From Bacteroidales bacterium UBA3816 (GTDB lineage: Bacteria > Bacteroidota > Bacteroidia > Bacteroidales > P3): a stretch of DNA of 18,370 bases. The position numbers and the translations under genes were made by a program. Shown piece after piece: positions 8,176 through 15,137 of the stretch (the first letter of the stretch is position 1; each line of letters starts with the position of its first letter). The stretch covers positions 1 to 18,370 of the forward strand of contig DFDY01000074.1 in the NCBI GenBank assembly GCA_002368955.1, read 5' to 3'. A model generated the notes under the pieces. That model saw only the letters and a list, made by a program, of their open reading frames with translations. It had not been told where the DNA came from and ran no database searches.

Positions 8176-8991
8176 TCAGCATACGGGTTGAGGTGCCGAC
8201 GGAAGCAGCATGTCCAGCAGGGTTTGCTTGGCGGGACTGTTGGGAAGGGGCTGCAGTGCTTTTTGGGCCAGAAGGGTGTGTTCCTCTATGAGTTGGGATG
8301 GTGATATATCTTCTGGCAGTGCCACATCGTGGTCTTGGTTAAAGTCGTTGATGTCGTCTCGGATTTGGAACACGATGCCGTAGTGATAGCCAAAGTCGTA
8401 AAGATTTTGACTGAATGGACTTTCTTGTGAATCCTTTGGCGACAATGCTCCAAACTGGCAGCATGTGGCCAGCAGCGAGGCGGTCTTGCTGCCGATGATG
8501 TCAATGTATGAACTGGCTTTCACTTTCTTGTGAATGGCGGACAGCTGCATGAGTTCACCTTGGCACATGGTGGCAACTGTTTGGCTGAGTGCGGAAGAGA
8601 CCTTGGGACTTTCCACCTCTTGGATGAGGGTCATCACCTGTGCAAGGAAATAGTCACCGCAAAGCACAGCCACCTGGTTGCCCCAACGGTGACGGATGGA
8701 CTCATGGTTGCGTCGAGAGTTCGACTCGTCCACCACATCGTCGTGCATAAGGGAGGCATTGTGAAGAAGCTCTACTGCCGTGGCCAGTTTCACATGCAGC
8801 GAAGAAAGATGCTGGCAGGCCTGTGCAGAGAGAAGGACCAGCAAGGGCCTGAGCTGTTTACCCGGAAAATGACTGAGGTATTCAACCACCTGCTCAAGCA
8901 ATTCCACATGGCTCTGAGTGCGGCAGCGATATTCCTCAAGAAAGAGGTTGAATTCGTTGGCGACGGGTTGTCTTATCTGGTCGATAGTCAT
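8176..8991 (-). CDS. Polyprenyl synthase-like protein with a shortened C-terminal half
   Basis: The 271-residue protein belongs to the trans-isoprenyl diphosphate synthase family, which condenses isopentenyl diphosphate onto allylic diphosphates for quinone side chains. GKQLRP (44-49) is the diphosphate-binding motif, LMHDDVVDES holds the first Asp-rich motif (D84, D85, D88), GDYFLAQ follows at 112-118, KTASL at 169-173, and FQIRDDINDF holds the second Asp-rich motif (D212, D213, D216). Family members are usually about 320 residues. Here the conserved Gly/Lys loop after the second motif (GKPxGxDxxxGKxTLPxI) and the next helices are missing, and residues 217-230 lead straight into what resembles the last helices. 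Both metal-binding motifs remain, so it may be active with altered chain length, or regulatory. Its ATG overlaps the stop of the thioesterase gene (ATGA). Confidence 0.85.
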   Translation of the reverse strand: MTIDQIRQPVANEFNLFLEEYRCRTQSHVELLEQVVEYLSHFPGKQLRPLLVLLSAQACQHLSSLHVKLATAVELLHNASLMHDDVVDESNSRRNHESIRHRWGNQVAVLCGDYFLAQVMTLIQEVESPKVSSALSQTVATMCQGELMQLSAIHKKVKASSYIDIIGSKTASLLATCCQFGALSPKDSQESPFSQNLYDFGYHYGIVFQIRDDINDFNQDHDVALPEDISPSQLIEEHTLLAQKALQPLPNSPAKQTLLDMLLPSAPQPVC

Positions 8992-9413
8992 ATATCTTTG
9001 TTGGTTTTCATGCCTGTTGTGGTAACTATGGCAATGGGTGAGTTGAGTTCGTCATAAATGTGGATAGTGTATACGCATGTCGAGCGGCCCTGTTTGATGC
9101 ATGAGGTCTCGGCCAGGAGACGTTCGCCTCTGGGTTGGGCGAGATAATGTATTTCGCTTCCTAATGATACCCAGGCCAACGGCTTTTCTTCTGCCAGCAG
9201 CTCCGCATTGGCAGCAGCAGCAAAGGCTAAGTCGGCCAACGTGAATATCACGCCTCCCATCACGGCTCCCATGGCATTGCGATGCTCTTCCCGTATGACA
9301 AGGCTGCAAAGAGCCTTCCTGGGCTCGACAAGGTCAATGGAGATTCCCGTAATGTCTGTGGCGTAGCGGTCGTTGGCAAAAACCTCTTGGGCCTTATGCG
9401 TTAAATTCGTCAT
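8988..9413 (-). CDS. PaaI-family hotdog-fold thioesterase
   Basis: The 141-residue protein is a single hotdog domain of the PaaI/YdiI type, which hydrolyses acyl-CoA thioesters in the cytosol. The long central helix begins in AVMGGVIFTLADLAFAAAAN (residues 50-69), with D61 in the position of the catalytic Asp of PaaI. The block at 83-91 (SLGSEIHYL) and the following strand (ERLLAETSCIKQGRST) fit the substrate-binding sheet. PaaI proteins usually have His-Gly-Gly before the helix; here Met52 replaces the His. The start at 9413 lies inside the last 20 bases of dapA and the stop overlaps the prenyl synthase ATG by 4 bases, so translation is probably coupled on both sides. The physiological acyl-CoA is unknown. 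Confidence 0.9.
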   Translation of the reverse strand: MTNLTHKAQEVFANDRYATDITGISIDLVEPRKALCSLVIREEHRNAMGAVMGGVIFTLADLAFAAAANAELLAEEKPLAWVSLGSEIHYLAQPRGERLLAETSCIKQGRSTCVYTIHIYDELNSPIAIVTTTGMKTNKDI

Positions 9414-10278
9414 AGAGGGCTGATAACTTATTGTATAGTTGTTTGCTGGATTTCACCAAAGGCATGCGTAGGGTGTTGCCTATCATGCCTTGGATTTCCA
9501 TCAGGGCTTTGATTCCCGTGGGGTTTCCCTCGTCAAAAATGGCATTCATCAGGGGCAGCATGCGGAAATGGAGAGGCAATGCTTTCTTCACGTCGCCTTT
9601 GAGGGCGTACTTGACCATGTTGGACATTTCCTTTGGCAGGGCGTTGGCCAACACTGATATGACACCGGAGGCTCCCATGGTAATCATGGGGTAGGTGAGA
9701 GAGTCGTCACCGGAAATGACCATGAACTTCTCTGGTTTGTTGCGCAGGATTTGCATCACCTGTGAGATGTTGCCCGAAGCCTCTTTGATGCCAATGATGT
9801 TGGGACACTCGGCTGCCAACTGAAGTGTGGTCTCGGCTTGTATGTTGACTCCTGTACGGCCGGGGACATTATAAATGACCACAGGAACGGGCGATGACTC
9901 GGCAATTTGTTTGAAGTGTTGGGCCAAACCGCGTTGGTTGGGCTTGTTGTAGTAGGGGGCAACGGAAAGAATGCCGCTCACGCCATCAAAATTAGTGTTG
10001 GCAATGGCATCGCGCACGGCCAACGTATTGTTGCCACCCAGTCCTAGCATGATGGGCACCCTTCCGCCCACGGTCTCGATGATGAAGTCTTGCAGGGCGC
10101 GCCGTTCGGTCTCGGTCATAGTGGCTGCTTCGCTGGTGGTGCCAAGTGCAACAATGTAGTCTACCCCATTGTTGATTATGTTGTTAATGAGGGGTTCAAG
10201 TTTGCTGAAATCGATTGTCTCTTGTTTCCTAAATGGTGTTATCAAAGCAACACCGGTACCAATAAACGGATTTTTCAT
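9394..10278 (-). CDS. dapA: 4-hydroxy-tetrahydrodipicolinate synthase
   Basis: DapA condenses pyruvate with aspartate-4-semialdehyde in the first committed step of lysine and meso-diaminopimelate synthesis, a cytosolic reaction that also supplies the cell wall. The 294-residue length is normal for the family. All key sites are present: GTTSE with T47/T48, YYNKP (109-113) with Y110, YNVPGRTG (136-143) with the proton-relay Y136 and the carboxylate-binding R141, the Schiff-base lysine K165 in GIKEASG, and the SGDD segment at 189-192. The N-terminus GTGVALITPF is typical. It lies 15 bases after the DUF6913 gene and overlaps the thioesterase gene by 20 bases, and no promoter box is seen upstream, so it is probably transcribed from further up the block. 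No lysine riboswitch is visible. Confidence 0.97.
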   Translation of the reverse strand: MKNPFIGTGVALITPFRKQETIDFSKLEPLINNIINNGVDYIVALGTTSEAATMTETERRALQDFIIETVGGRVPIMLGLGGNNTLAVRDAIANTNFDGVSGILSVAPYYNKPNQRGLAQHFKQIAESSPVPVVIYNVPGRTGVNIQAETTLQLAAECPNIIGIKEASGNISQVMQILRNKPEKFMVISGDDSLTYPMITMGASGVISVLANALPKEMSNMVKYALKGDVKKALPLHFRMLPLMNAIFDEGNPTGIKALMEIQGMIGNTLRMPLVKSSKQLYNKLSALYDEFNA

Positions 10279-10293
10279 GTATATTATTCTTTA

Positions 10294-10806
10294 TTATTTT
10301 CTGATTTGCGTAAGGTAGTTAAGTATCTCGGTTAAATAATGAGTGAGTTCACAGGGACCATTGCCTCGAATGATGAAGTCATAGGTTTCAATGGCCAGTT
10401 TGTTGCTCGGGGTCGTAGTGTCTATATATCCCACGCGCAGATTGCACGAAGTGGTGAGGGTGACGTAAAGTCCAAAGATGTCGTCGGCAGGTGTGGTGTC
10501 GATGAGCAAGTCGTACTGATAGGTGGTGAAGAGCTGGGTGAAGTCTGTTTTGGGAAACCCCAGCTTGTCTATCAGGTTATCCGAAACGGCTGGCAGTTCT
10601 ATCTTTCTCACCATAGAGCCTCGGTTGACCATGACATTGGTGAACTGGCCGAGAGTCACCTTGTCCTCTTCGGAGAGGTTGTGGGCGATGATGCCGATGC
10701 TGCGTATTTTGTCCAGGTTGACAATTCGCTTCCGGTGGGGTCTGGCCACCAGCTCTTGCAACGTGTTTAGTCGCCGTTGTTCTCTTATTCTGTCAACTGG
10801 GTTCAC
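10294..10806 (-). CDS. DUF6913 family protein, GTG start
   Basis: The protein is 170 residues if it begins at the GTG at 10804-10806, which overlaps the rnhB stop as GTGA. The open frame continues upstream to 11193, but that part lies entirely inside rnhB and encodes arginine/histidine-rich shadow sequence, so it is not used. The protein is soluble, has no signal peptide or membrane segment, starts with a basic region (residues 6-35) and contains FPKTDF (84-89) followed by a strand YDLLID (98-103), features of the Bacteroidetes family DUF6913. The function is not known. Its place between rnhB and dapA with a 4-base overlap and a 15-base gap indicates co-expression with housekeeping genes. The family call is moderately sure; the start is well supported by the overlap. 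Confidence 0.8.
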   Translation of the reverse strand: MNPVDRIREQRRLNTLQELVARPHRKRIVNLDKIRSIGIIAHNLSEEDKVTLGQFTNVMVNRGSMVRKIELPAVSDNLIDKLGFPKTDFTQLFTTYQYDLLIDTTPADDIFGLYVTLTTSCNLRVGYIDTTTPSNKLAIETYDFIIRGNGPCELTHYLTEILNYLTQIRK

Positions 10807-11393
10807 TGGTGGTTTTGTTTTGTTAGTTTGAAAGTCATGCGGTGAACGGGGCTGGGGCCATATTGTGCCAATGCAGCATAGTGTGCGGCCGTGGGATAGC
10901 CCTTGTTGCCATCCCAGCCATATTGGGGGTATTGTTGGTGAAGTTCCTTCATGTAGTCGTCGCGGTAGGTTTTTGCCAGAATGGAGGCAGCCGCTATGAC
11001 AAGATATTTTCCGTCGCCTTTCACTATTGTGTAGTAGGGAATGATTCCTTCGTTGTAAAAACGATTGCCGTCTATCAGGAGCAACTCGGGACGGACGGAG
11101 AGTTTCGCTATGGCCAAGTTCATGGCGTGCATTGAGGCCCTTAGTATATTGGTTTTGTCGATGTCCTGTGCCGAAACAGAAGCCACGGCCCATGCCAAAG
11201 CGTCGTGCTCTATCTCGTCGCGCAGCTGGTATCGCTGCCGTTCTGTGAGTTGCTTAGAATCGTTCAGCCGCTCATTATGGTAGTCCTTGGGCAGCACCAC
11301 CGCCGCCGCATACACCGCTCCGGCCAGACAGCCGCGGCCGGCTTCGTCGCAGCCACATTCTATGAGGTCAGGTGTATATTGGGACAACAGCAT
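10803..11393 (-). CDS. rnhB: Ribonuclease HII
   Basis: RNase HII cuts the RNA strand of RNA-DNA hybrids and starts removal of single ribonucleotides from DNA. The 196-residue length is typical. The metal-binding carboxylates are all there: D16 and E17 in CDEAGRG (residues 15-21), D108 in LLIDGN, and D127 in VKGD ahead of the conserved AAASILAKTYRD (134-145). NDSKQL (44-49) and GYPTAAH (165-171) are further family signatures. The start ATG at 11391-11393 lies 5 bases after the stop of the DUF6427 gene, and the stop overlaps the GTG of the DUF6913 gene. Function is secure. Confidence 0.97.
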   Translation of the reverse strand: MLLSQYTPDLIECGCDEAGRGCLAGAVYAAAVVLPKDYHNERLNDSKQLTERQRYQLRDEIEHDALAWAVASVSAQDIDKTNILRASMHAMNLAIAKLSVRPELLLIDGNRFYNEGIIPYYTIVKGDGKYLVIAAASILAKTYRDDYMKELHQQYPQYGWDGNKGYPTAAHYAALAQYGPSPVHRMTFKLTKQNHQ

Positions 11394-11398
11394 GGGCG

Positions 11399-12358
11399 TT
11401 AAAGATAATTAAGTATGATACCGGACACGATGATGAAGATGAAAAACAGGTTTGGAAGCAACTCCCTACGGTTGGGCTCTATGAATATCGATGTGGTGCT
11501 GCAGGCAAAGGGAATGGCATAGGCCTGAGTGGGAATGGGAATCAACGTCGAATAGAGTGAGTAAAGGATGCTTCCGATGGCAAAAATCAGGATGGCGGTG
11601 ATGTTCTTTTTGAAATTCACGTTCCTGTTTTGGCTGTTGACCGCCGCTGCCCCCAGTCCGATGACGAAAATGACAGCAAAGAGCAGGCTTCTGGTCCAGT
11701 TGACCCAGCTGCCTTGGGCACTGATGTGCAAGTCGGTGAGGTTATAAAGCAACAAGTAGTTGCGATAGAAAATCTCGTCGTTGACAAAATAGATGGTCTC
11801 CACCAAAATAATCGGAGCCAAAAGCCCCAAAATCAGCATTGCCCAGTCGCGCCAGCCGTAAAGGCTGTAGGTGAACATATCTATGATCAAGGGGATGAAG
11901 AACACCGCCATCGAAGGGCAGAAGAGGGTGGCCAAAGCAACCAAAGCGGCGGCACCAAAGATTTTGTCGGGAGTGAGCGAAAGCAGGGTGGTGGTCAGCA
12001 TCAGTTGCCCTATGGCCAGTATCAGCAACAAACTGCCTATCAGAATGGGGGTGAGGGTGGGGGACCCCAGGCTCATGGCTATGATGTAGAAAAGCATCGG
12101 CATCAGCGTGTTTTGGGAAATCATCTTGTGGCGGTAGAGTATGCCGTTGAAGATGAAGCCTTCAACTATTACCAGCAGGAATGCGATGATGGTTCCCCAC
12201 CGGGGCGACATGTGACCCGTGAGCCAAAAGAATAGCGGTCCCCCATCGTCGATGGGTATGGGCTGCGGATTTATAAAGACACCGACCCACATCACCACAG
12301 ACACTATCAAGATGACGACGGCCTGCATGAAAATGTCGGTTCGGAATATCTTCAACAT
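11399..12358 (-). CDS. DUF6427 family multi-pass membrane protein
   Basis: This 319-residue protein is strongly hydrophobic, with about nine or ten membrane segments (roughly 10-30, 54-74, 85-97, 102-126, 133-160, 172-192, 223-241, 252-274 and 302-319). The N-terminus with an INPQPIP motif at 29-35 followed by DDGGPLF matches the Bacteroidetes family DUF6427, whose biochemical function is unknown. Short basic loops alternate with the helices and no soluble domain or catalytic motif is visible. It lies 34 bases after the S8 peptidase gene and 5 bases before rnhB. A transporter- or polymerase-like fold is possible, but nothing in the sequence decides this. Confidence 0.75.
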   Translation of the reverse strand: MLKIFRTDIFMQAVVILIVSVVMWVGVFINPQPIPIDDGGPLFFWLTGHMSPRWGTIIAFLLVIVEGFIFNGILYRHKMISQNTLMPMLFYIIAMSLGSPTLTPILIGSLLLILAIGQLMLTTTLLSLTPDKIFGAAALVALATLFCPSMAVFFIPLIIDMFTYSLYGWRDWAMLILGLLAPIILVETIYFVNDEIFYRNYLLLYNLTDLHISAQGSWVNWTRSLLFAVIFVIGLGAAAVNSQNRNVNFKKNITAILIFAIGSILYSLYSTLIPIPTQAYAIPFACSTTSIFIEPNRRELLPNLFFIFIIVSGIILNYL

Positions 12359-12392
12359 GGTGGGATGAGATTATTCGGGTGGTGTGGGTGAG

Positions 12393-14501
12393 TTAATGGA
12401 CTAAACGGGCGGTGCGGGCTCCACATTTAACTACATATACGCCGTGGGGCAGTGCTGAAATGTCGATGCTGCCTTCGAGCGTCACTTGCTGCGAAAGTAC
12501 CCTGCTGCCGTTCATGTTGTATATGACCACGGTCTCGGGTGTATGCCGTCCGGTGAGAACGGTGACGCGGTCGCTGGCGGGGTTGGGATAGAGCTGGAGC
12601 GATTTCTCAAACCATGTAATGTCGGCCTGGTTGATGTCCACGTGTGCAAGCACCTCGTTGATGGCTGCCAATGCATCCACCTTGCCCCAGCCCCAGCTGT
12701 TGCTGATGCTGTCGCGCTCGTGCAGGGGGCCGGTCCATTTGTCGTTGCGTGCGGTGCGGCAGAGGTAGTCCTTGATTTCATCCACCGTAAGGGTGGAGTC
12801 GGCCTGAAGCATCAGGGCCACAATGCCCGTGACGGCGGGGGCCGACATGGAGGTGCCCGACATTCTGGCCCAGACATACTTGCGGGTGGCATAGGTGTAT
12901 GACATCACTTCAGTATACTGTTCGGTGGTGTATGAGCTGATGGAGGAGCCCACGTTCACCCCAGGGGCTGAAATCTCGGGCTTGTGGCGACCGTCGATGA
13001 TTGGGCCTTGGCTGGAAAAGCTGGCCTTCATGCCCAGAATATTTGGAGCGTCGGCGCTGTGGGCAGCCACGGCAATGCACTTGTCGGCGCAGGCCGGTTC
13101 GCCCACACCATAGAGGTCGTCGCCCGCGGTATAGTTCAGAGAATTGCCCCGAGTGAACTCAGCCCCCATATTGCCCGCACCGTTGTCCAGGCTGGCTAGG
13201 TTCCAGGCGTGGACCGTGCCGTCCTCGGCGGTGATGGCAATGTCTATGCTGTAGCGGCTGTCCTTGTCCACATTGAGCAGGATGTGGGGTCGGTTGTTGT
13301 AGATATTGGCTGGCTCTACCGTAATTCTAAAGCCGAGGTTGTCCGCGTTGTTGGTCAACGCGCTGTCGAGATAGAAAGCCCCGTCGGCCGTGTTCACCCA
13401 GCGGAAACAGACCGAGTCGGTGCTGCTCACCATGGCAAAGCTCATTTTGAACGACTTGCCCGGCTCGCCCCAGATGGTGATGTTCTGGCCGTTTTCATTA
13501 TAGTTGTAGTATGTGGCGCGGGTGCGCAGGGTGTCGGTGCTGCCGCTCACAAAGGTCTTGGAGACGTGGAATTTGTCGTTGCCACAGTTGCCGGCGCTGA
13601 CCACGAACACGATGCCGCTGTCACTCCAGTTGTTGATGGCCTGGCTGGCCAGCGAGGTGCCGTCGATGGGCCCCAGGGTGTACATGCCCCAGCTGTTGTT
13701 CACCACCAGTCGTTTCCCCTCTTGCTGGGCCACGTTCTTCATCCACTGCACGGCATCCATCCACGAGGCCAGATCTAGATAGAAAGAGGCAAAGAGCAGG
13801 TTGGCATAAGGAGCTTGGCCGGTGTAGTTGCCGTCGATGCCGCGACCGGCCGCAATGCCGGCCACATGGGTTCCGTGGGTGGCATAGCCGTAGAGTCCGG
13901 CAGTGTCGCCGCAGGCAGCCAGCAGGTCGTGACGGTTGGTGAACACCGTGCCATAGTCGAAGCCTTCAGGGGCGGGGCCGCTCAGTTTGAACTGGTCCCA
14001 GGCCTGCAGCAGGCGGCGGTTGTCGGTTCCGTTATTGTTGAAGTTGGGGTGCTTATAGTCAAAGCCCCAGTCGGTGATGCCAATGATGACCCCTTCGCCC
14101 GTGTAGGCTTGTGGCAGCCCCAGCCCTTGCTGGACACTGTCGGTACGGGTGTCGTAGCGGGTGCGGTTCATGGTGGGGAAGATGGGTTCGGAGACCGTGT
14201 ATTGGAGCACTTCGGCGCAATTCTCCACGGCCGAAAGTTTCTCAATGGGTAGGCGCAGGGTGACTATGTCGCCTGCCTTGGCGCCAGTGACAATGCCCAG
14301 CGACCGCATGGCCTTGGAGTCAAAGCGGTCGGTCACTTTGGCAATGAGGCGTATCTCCTCTTTTGCCGATTTGGACTGCTTCTCTTTCATGAGATTCACT
14401 TGTGAAACGGCGTCGCATTTGCCGTTTTGGGTCAGCTGCACTTTTTGTCCCATGGCAGGGAGGGCCAGGAGCACTGCGGCCAGGAGTAGTACTTTTCGCA
14501 T
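12393..14501 (-). CDS. S8 subtilisin-like serine peptidase with T9SS C-terminal sorting domain
   Basis: The 702-residue protein has a signal peptide (residues 1 to about 19, ending PAMGQ), a propeptide-like region (about 45-110), and a subtilisin catalytic domain (about 130-620). The triad is D144 in GITDWGFD, H209 in HGTHVAG and S551 in MSGTSMSAPA; the oxyanion Asn is N305 in SAGNCG. Between N305 and S551 a long beta-rich insert (about 315-460) enlarges the domain, as in other Bacteroidetes S8 enzymes. Residues 635-702 form a T9SS type A sorting domain (LQLYPNPASD, then YNMNG and PHGVYVV). The enzyme should be exported through T9SS to the surface or medium and activated by propeptide cleavage. 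It is the first gene of the minus block, read from a TAnnTTTG box about 155 bases upstream. Its substrate is unknown. Confidence 0.92.
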   Translation of the reverse strand: MRKVLLLAAVLLALPAMGQKVQLTQNGKCDAVSQVNLMKEKQSKSAKEEIRLIAKVTDRFDSKAMRSLGIVTGAKAGDIVTLRLPIEKLSAVENCAEVLQYTVSEPIFPTMNRTRYDTRTDSVQQGLGLPQAYTGEGVIIGITDWGFDYKHPNFNNNGTDNRRLLQAWDQFKLSGPAPEGFDYGTVFTNRHDLLAACGDTAGLYGYATHGTHVAGIAAGRGIDGNYTGQAPYANLLFASFYLDLASWMDAVQWMKNVAQQEGKRLVVNNSWGMYTLGPIDGTSLASQAINNWSDSGIVFVVSAGNCGNDKFHVSKTFVSGSTDTLRTRATYYNYNENGQNITIWGEPGKSFKMSFAMVSSTDSVCFRWVNTADGAFYLDSALTNNADNLGFRITVEPANIYNNRPHILLNVDKDSRYSIDIAITAEDGTVHAWNLASLDNGAGNMGAEFTRGNSLNYTAGDDLYGVGEPACADKCIAVAAHSADAPNILGMKASFSSQGPIIDGRHKPEISAPGVNVGSSISSYTTEQYTEVMSYTYATRKYVWARMSGTSMSAPAVTGIVALMLQADSTLTVDEIKDYLCRTARNDKWTGPLHERDSISNSWGWGKVDALAAINEVLAHVDINQADITWFEKSLQLYPNPASDRVTVLTGRHTPETVVIYNMNGSRVLSQQVTLEGSIDISALPHGVYVVKCGARTARLVH

Positions 14502-14605
14502 ATCCTATATTCTTTTAGTTTCTATATAATTTGTCTTCAAATAGTTTTTTGTTGTGCCTTGCGGCTGCGGATTGAGGCTATCGGACTGTAAAATAGCACA
14601 ATCAA

Positions 14606-14636
14606 CCTTGCCGTGGCAGGTTTTATTTGTCCTGCC
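14606..14636 (-). promoter_or_regulatory. Alternative hairpins in the S8 peptidase leader
   Basis: On the minus strand the segments GGCAGG (14631-14636), CCTGCC (14615-14620) and GGCAAGG (14606-14612) follow one another. The middle segment can pair perfectly with the first (10-base loop) or, with a bulge, with the third (2-base loop, strained). The element lies in the predicted 5' leader, between the promoter box and the ATG. No known riboswitch or leader-peptide pattern is recognised. A chance GC-rich inverted repeat is an alternative. Confidence 0.35.
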
Positions 14637-14656
14637 TTTGGGCACAAATCATTTTG

Positions 14657-14664
14657 CAAAGGTA
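14657..14664 (-). promoter_or_regulatory. -7 box of the S8 peptidase promoter
   Basis: TACCTTTG on the minus strand fits the Bacteroidetes TAnnTTTG consensus exactly and lies in an A/T-rich stretch. No clear TTTG/TTG is seen at the usual 19-base distance, so the -33 element is weak or absent. Transcription from about 14650 would give a leader of roughly 150 bases and could drive the whole minus-strand block. Confidence 0.55.
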
Positions 14665-15085
14665 CAAAAAAAATAGCAATTATTATTTTTTTACTATGAA
14701 AAATTATTAAAGTCGGTTTCTATCGGTTCGTAAGGCTGTTTTGAGCTGCACGTGAGCCTTCGCGCCCTGCTGATGACAAACCTTTTTCCATTAGCCCCAA
14801 CTCCGTCATAGGGCCAATTCCGCTTCGCTTCCAAATCGTATTCCCATCGTTCCCGCCCCGTTAGTTGAGCGGCGTTGAAGCGTTAGGAATCTTGTTTGTA
14901 GCGGTTTACGGAGGTGGTTAGGGCAATTTTCGTTGCTCGTTCAGTCATGGATTTCTTCGTTCTAACTTTCTTAATCCTCCAGCTGGACAGGATTTTTGTT
15001 GCTTTATTCTAGCTTGTTGGAGTGAAAAAACGGGGCGGAGCATTAAATGTTGATAAATAAATTCATTTAGGTCAATATATTTTTG

Positions 15086-15093
15086 TATCTTTG
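15086..15093 (+). promoter_or_regulatory. -7 box of the korAB promoter
   Basis: TATCTTTG, continued by CA, is a perfect TAnnTTTG box and is preceded by an A/T-rich region with an imperfect -33 element (TTTAG at about 15066-15070). Predicted transcription starts near 15100, leaving a leader of about 40 A/T-rich bases before the korA ATG at 15138. The start is also upstream of the TTG at 15114, which is not used as the gene start. Confidence 0.7.
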
Positions 15094-15137
15094 CAAATTC
15101 AATAAATTAAAGATTGGTATATATAAAATCACATAAA

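Larger units (their letters stand above)
14502..15137. other. 636-base divergent intergenic region
   Basis: This stretch separates the minus-strand S8 peptidase gene from plus-strand korA. It holds the two promoter boxes annotated separately near its ends. The central part (about 14710-15050) is richer in G+C than the flanks and has no open frame with a convincing product. Visible structures are an inverted repeat AAGGCT/AGCCTT (14732-14737 and 14755-14760), a palindrome TCCAGCTGGA (14978-14987) and a widely spaced perfect 10-base inverted repeat CCGCCCCGTT/AACGGGGCGG (14853-14862 and 15029-15038). I do not recognise tmRNA, RNase P RNA, SRP RNA or a known riboswitch. It may be a non-coding RNA, a decayed gene or a degenerate element. 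Confidence 0.5.

Noticed and set aside
10807..11193. N-terminal extension of the DUF6913 open frame
   Set aside because: Lies wholly inside rnhB, encodes low-complexity Arg/His/Pro-rich shadow sequence, and a GTG start overlapping the rnhB stop explains the gene better.
11630..12235. 201-codon plus-strand frame opposite the DUF6427 gene
   Set aside because: Gln/Gly/His-rich composition typical of the antisense of a membrane-protein gene; no domain recognised.
13209..13778. 189-codon plus-strand frame opposite the S8 peptidase gene
   Set aside because: Val/Gly/His-rich antisense shadow of a confidently identified gene.
15114..15137. Upstream TTG start of korA
   Set aside because: It adds eight residues not typical of the family; the ATG at 15138 gives the expected N-terminus and a normal leader from the TATCTTTG box.
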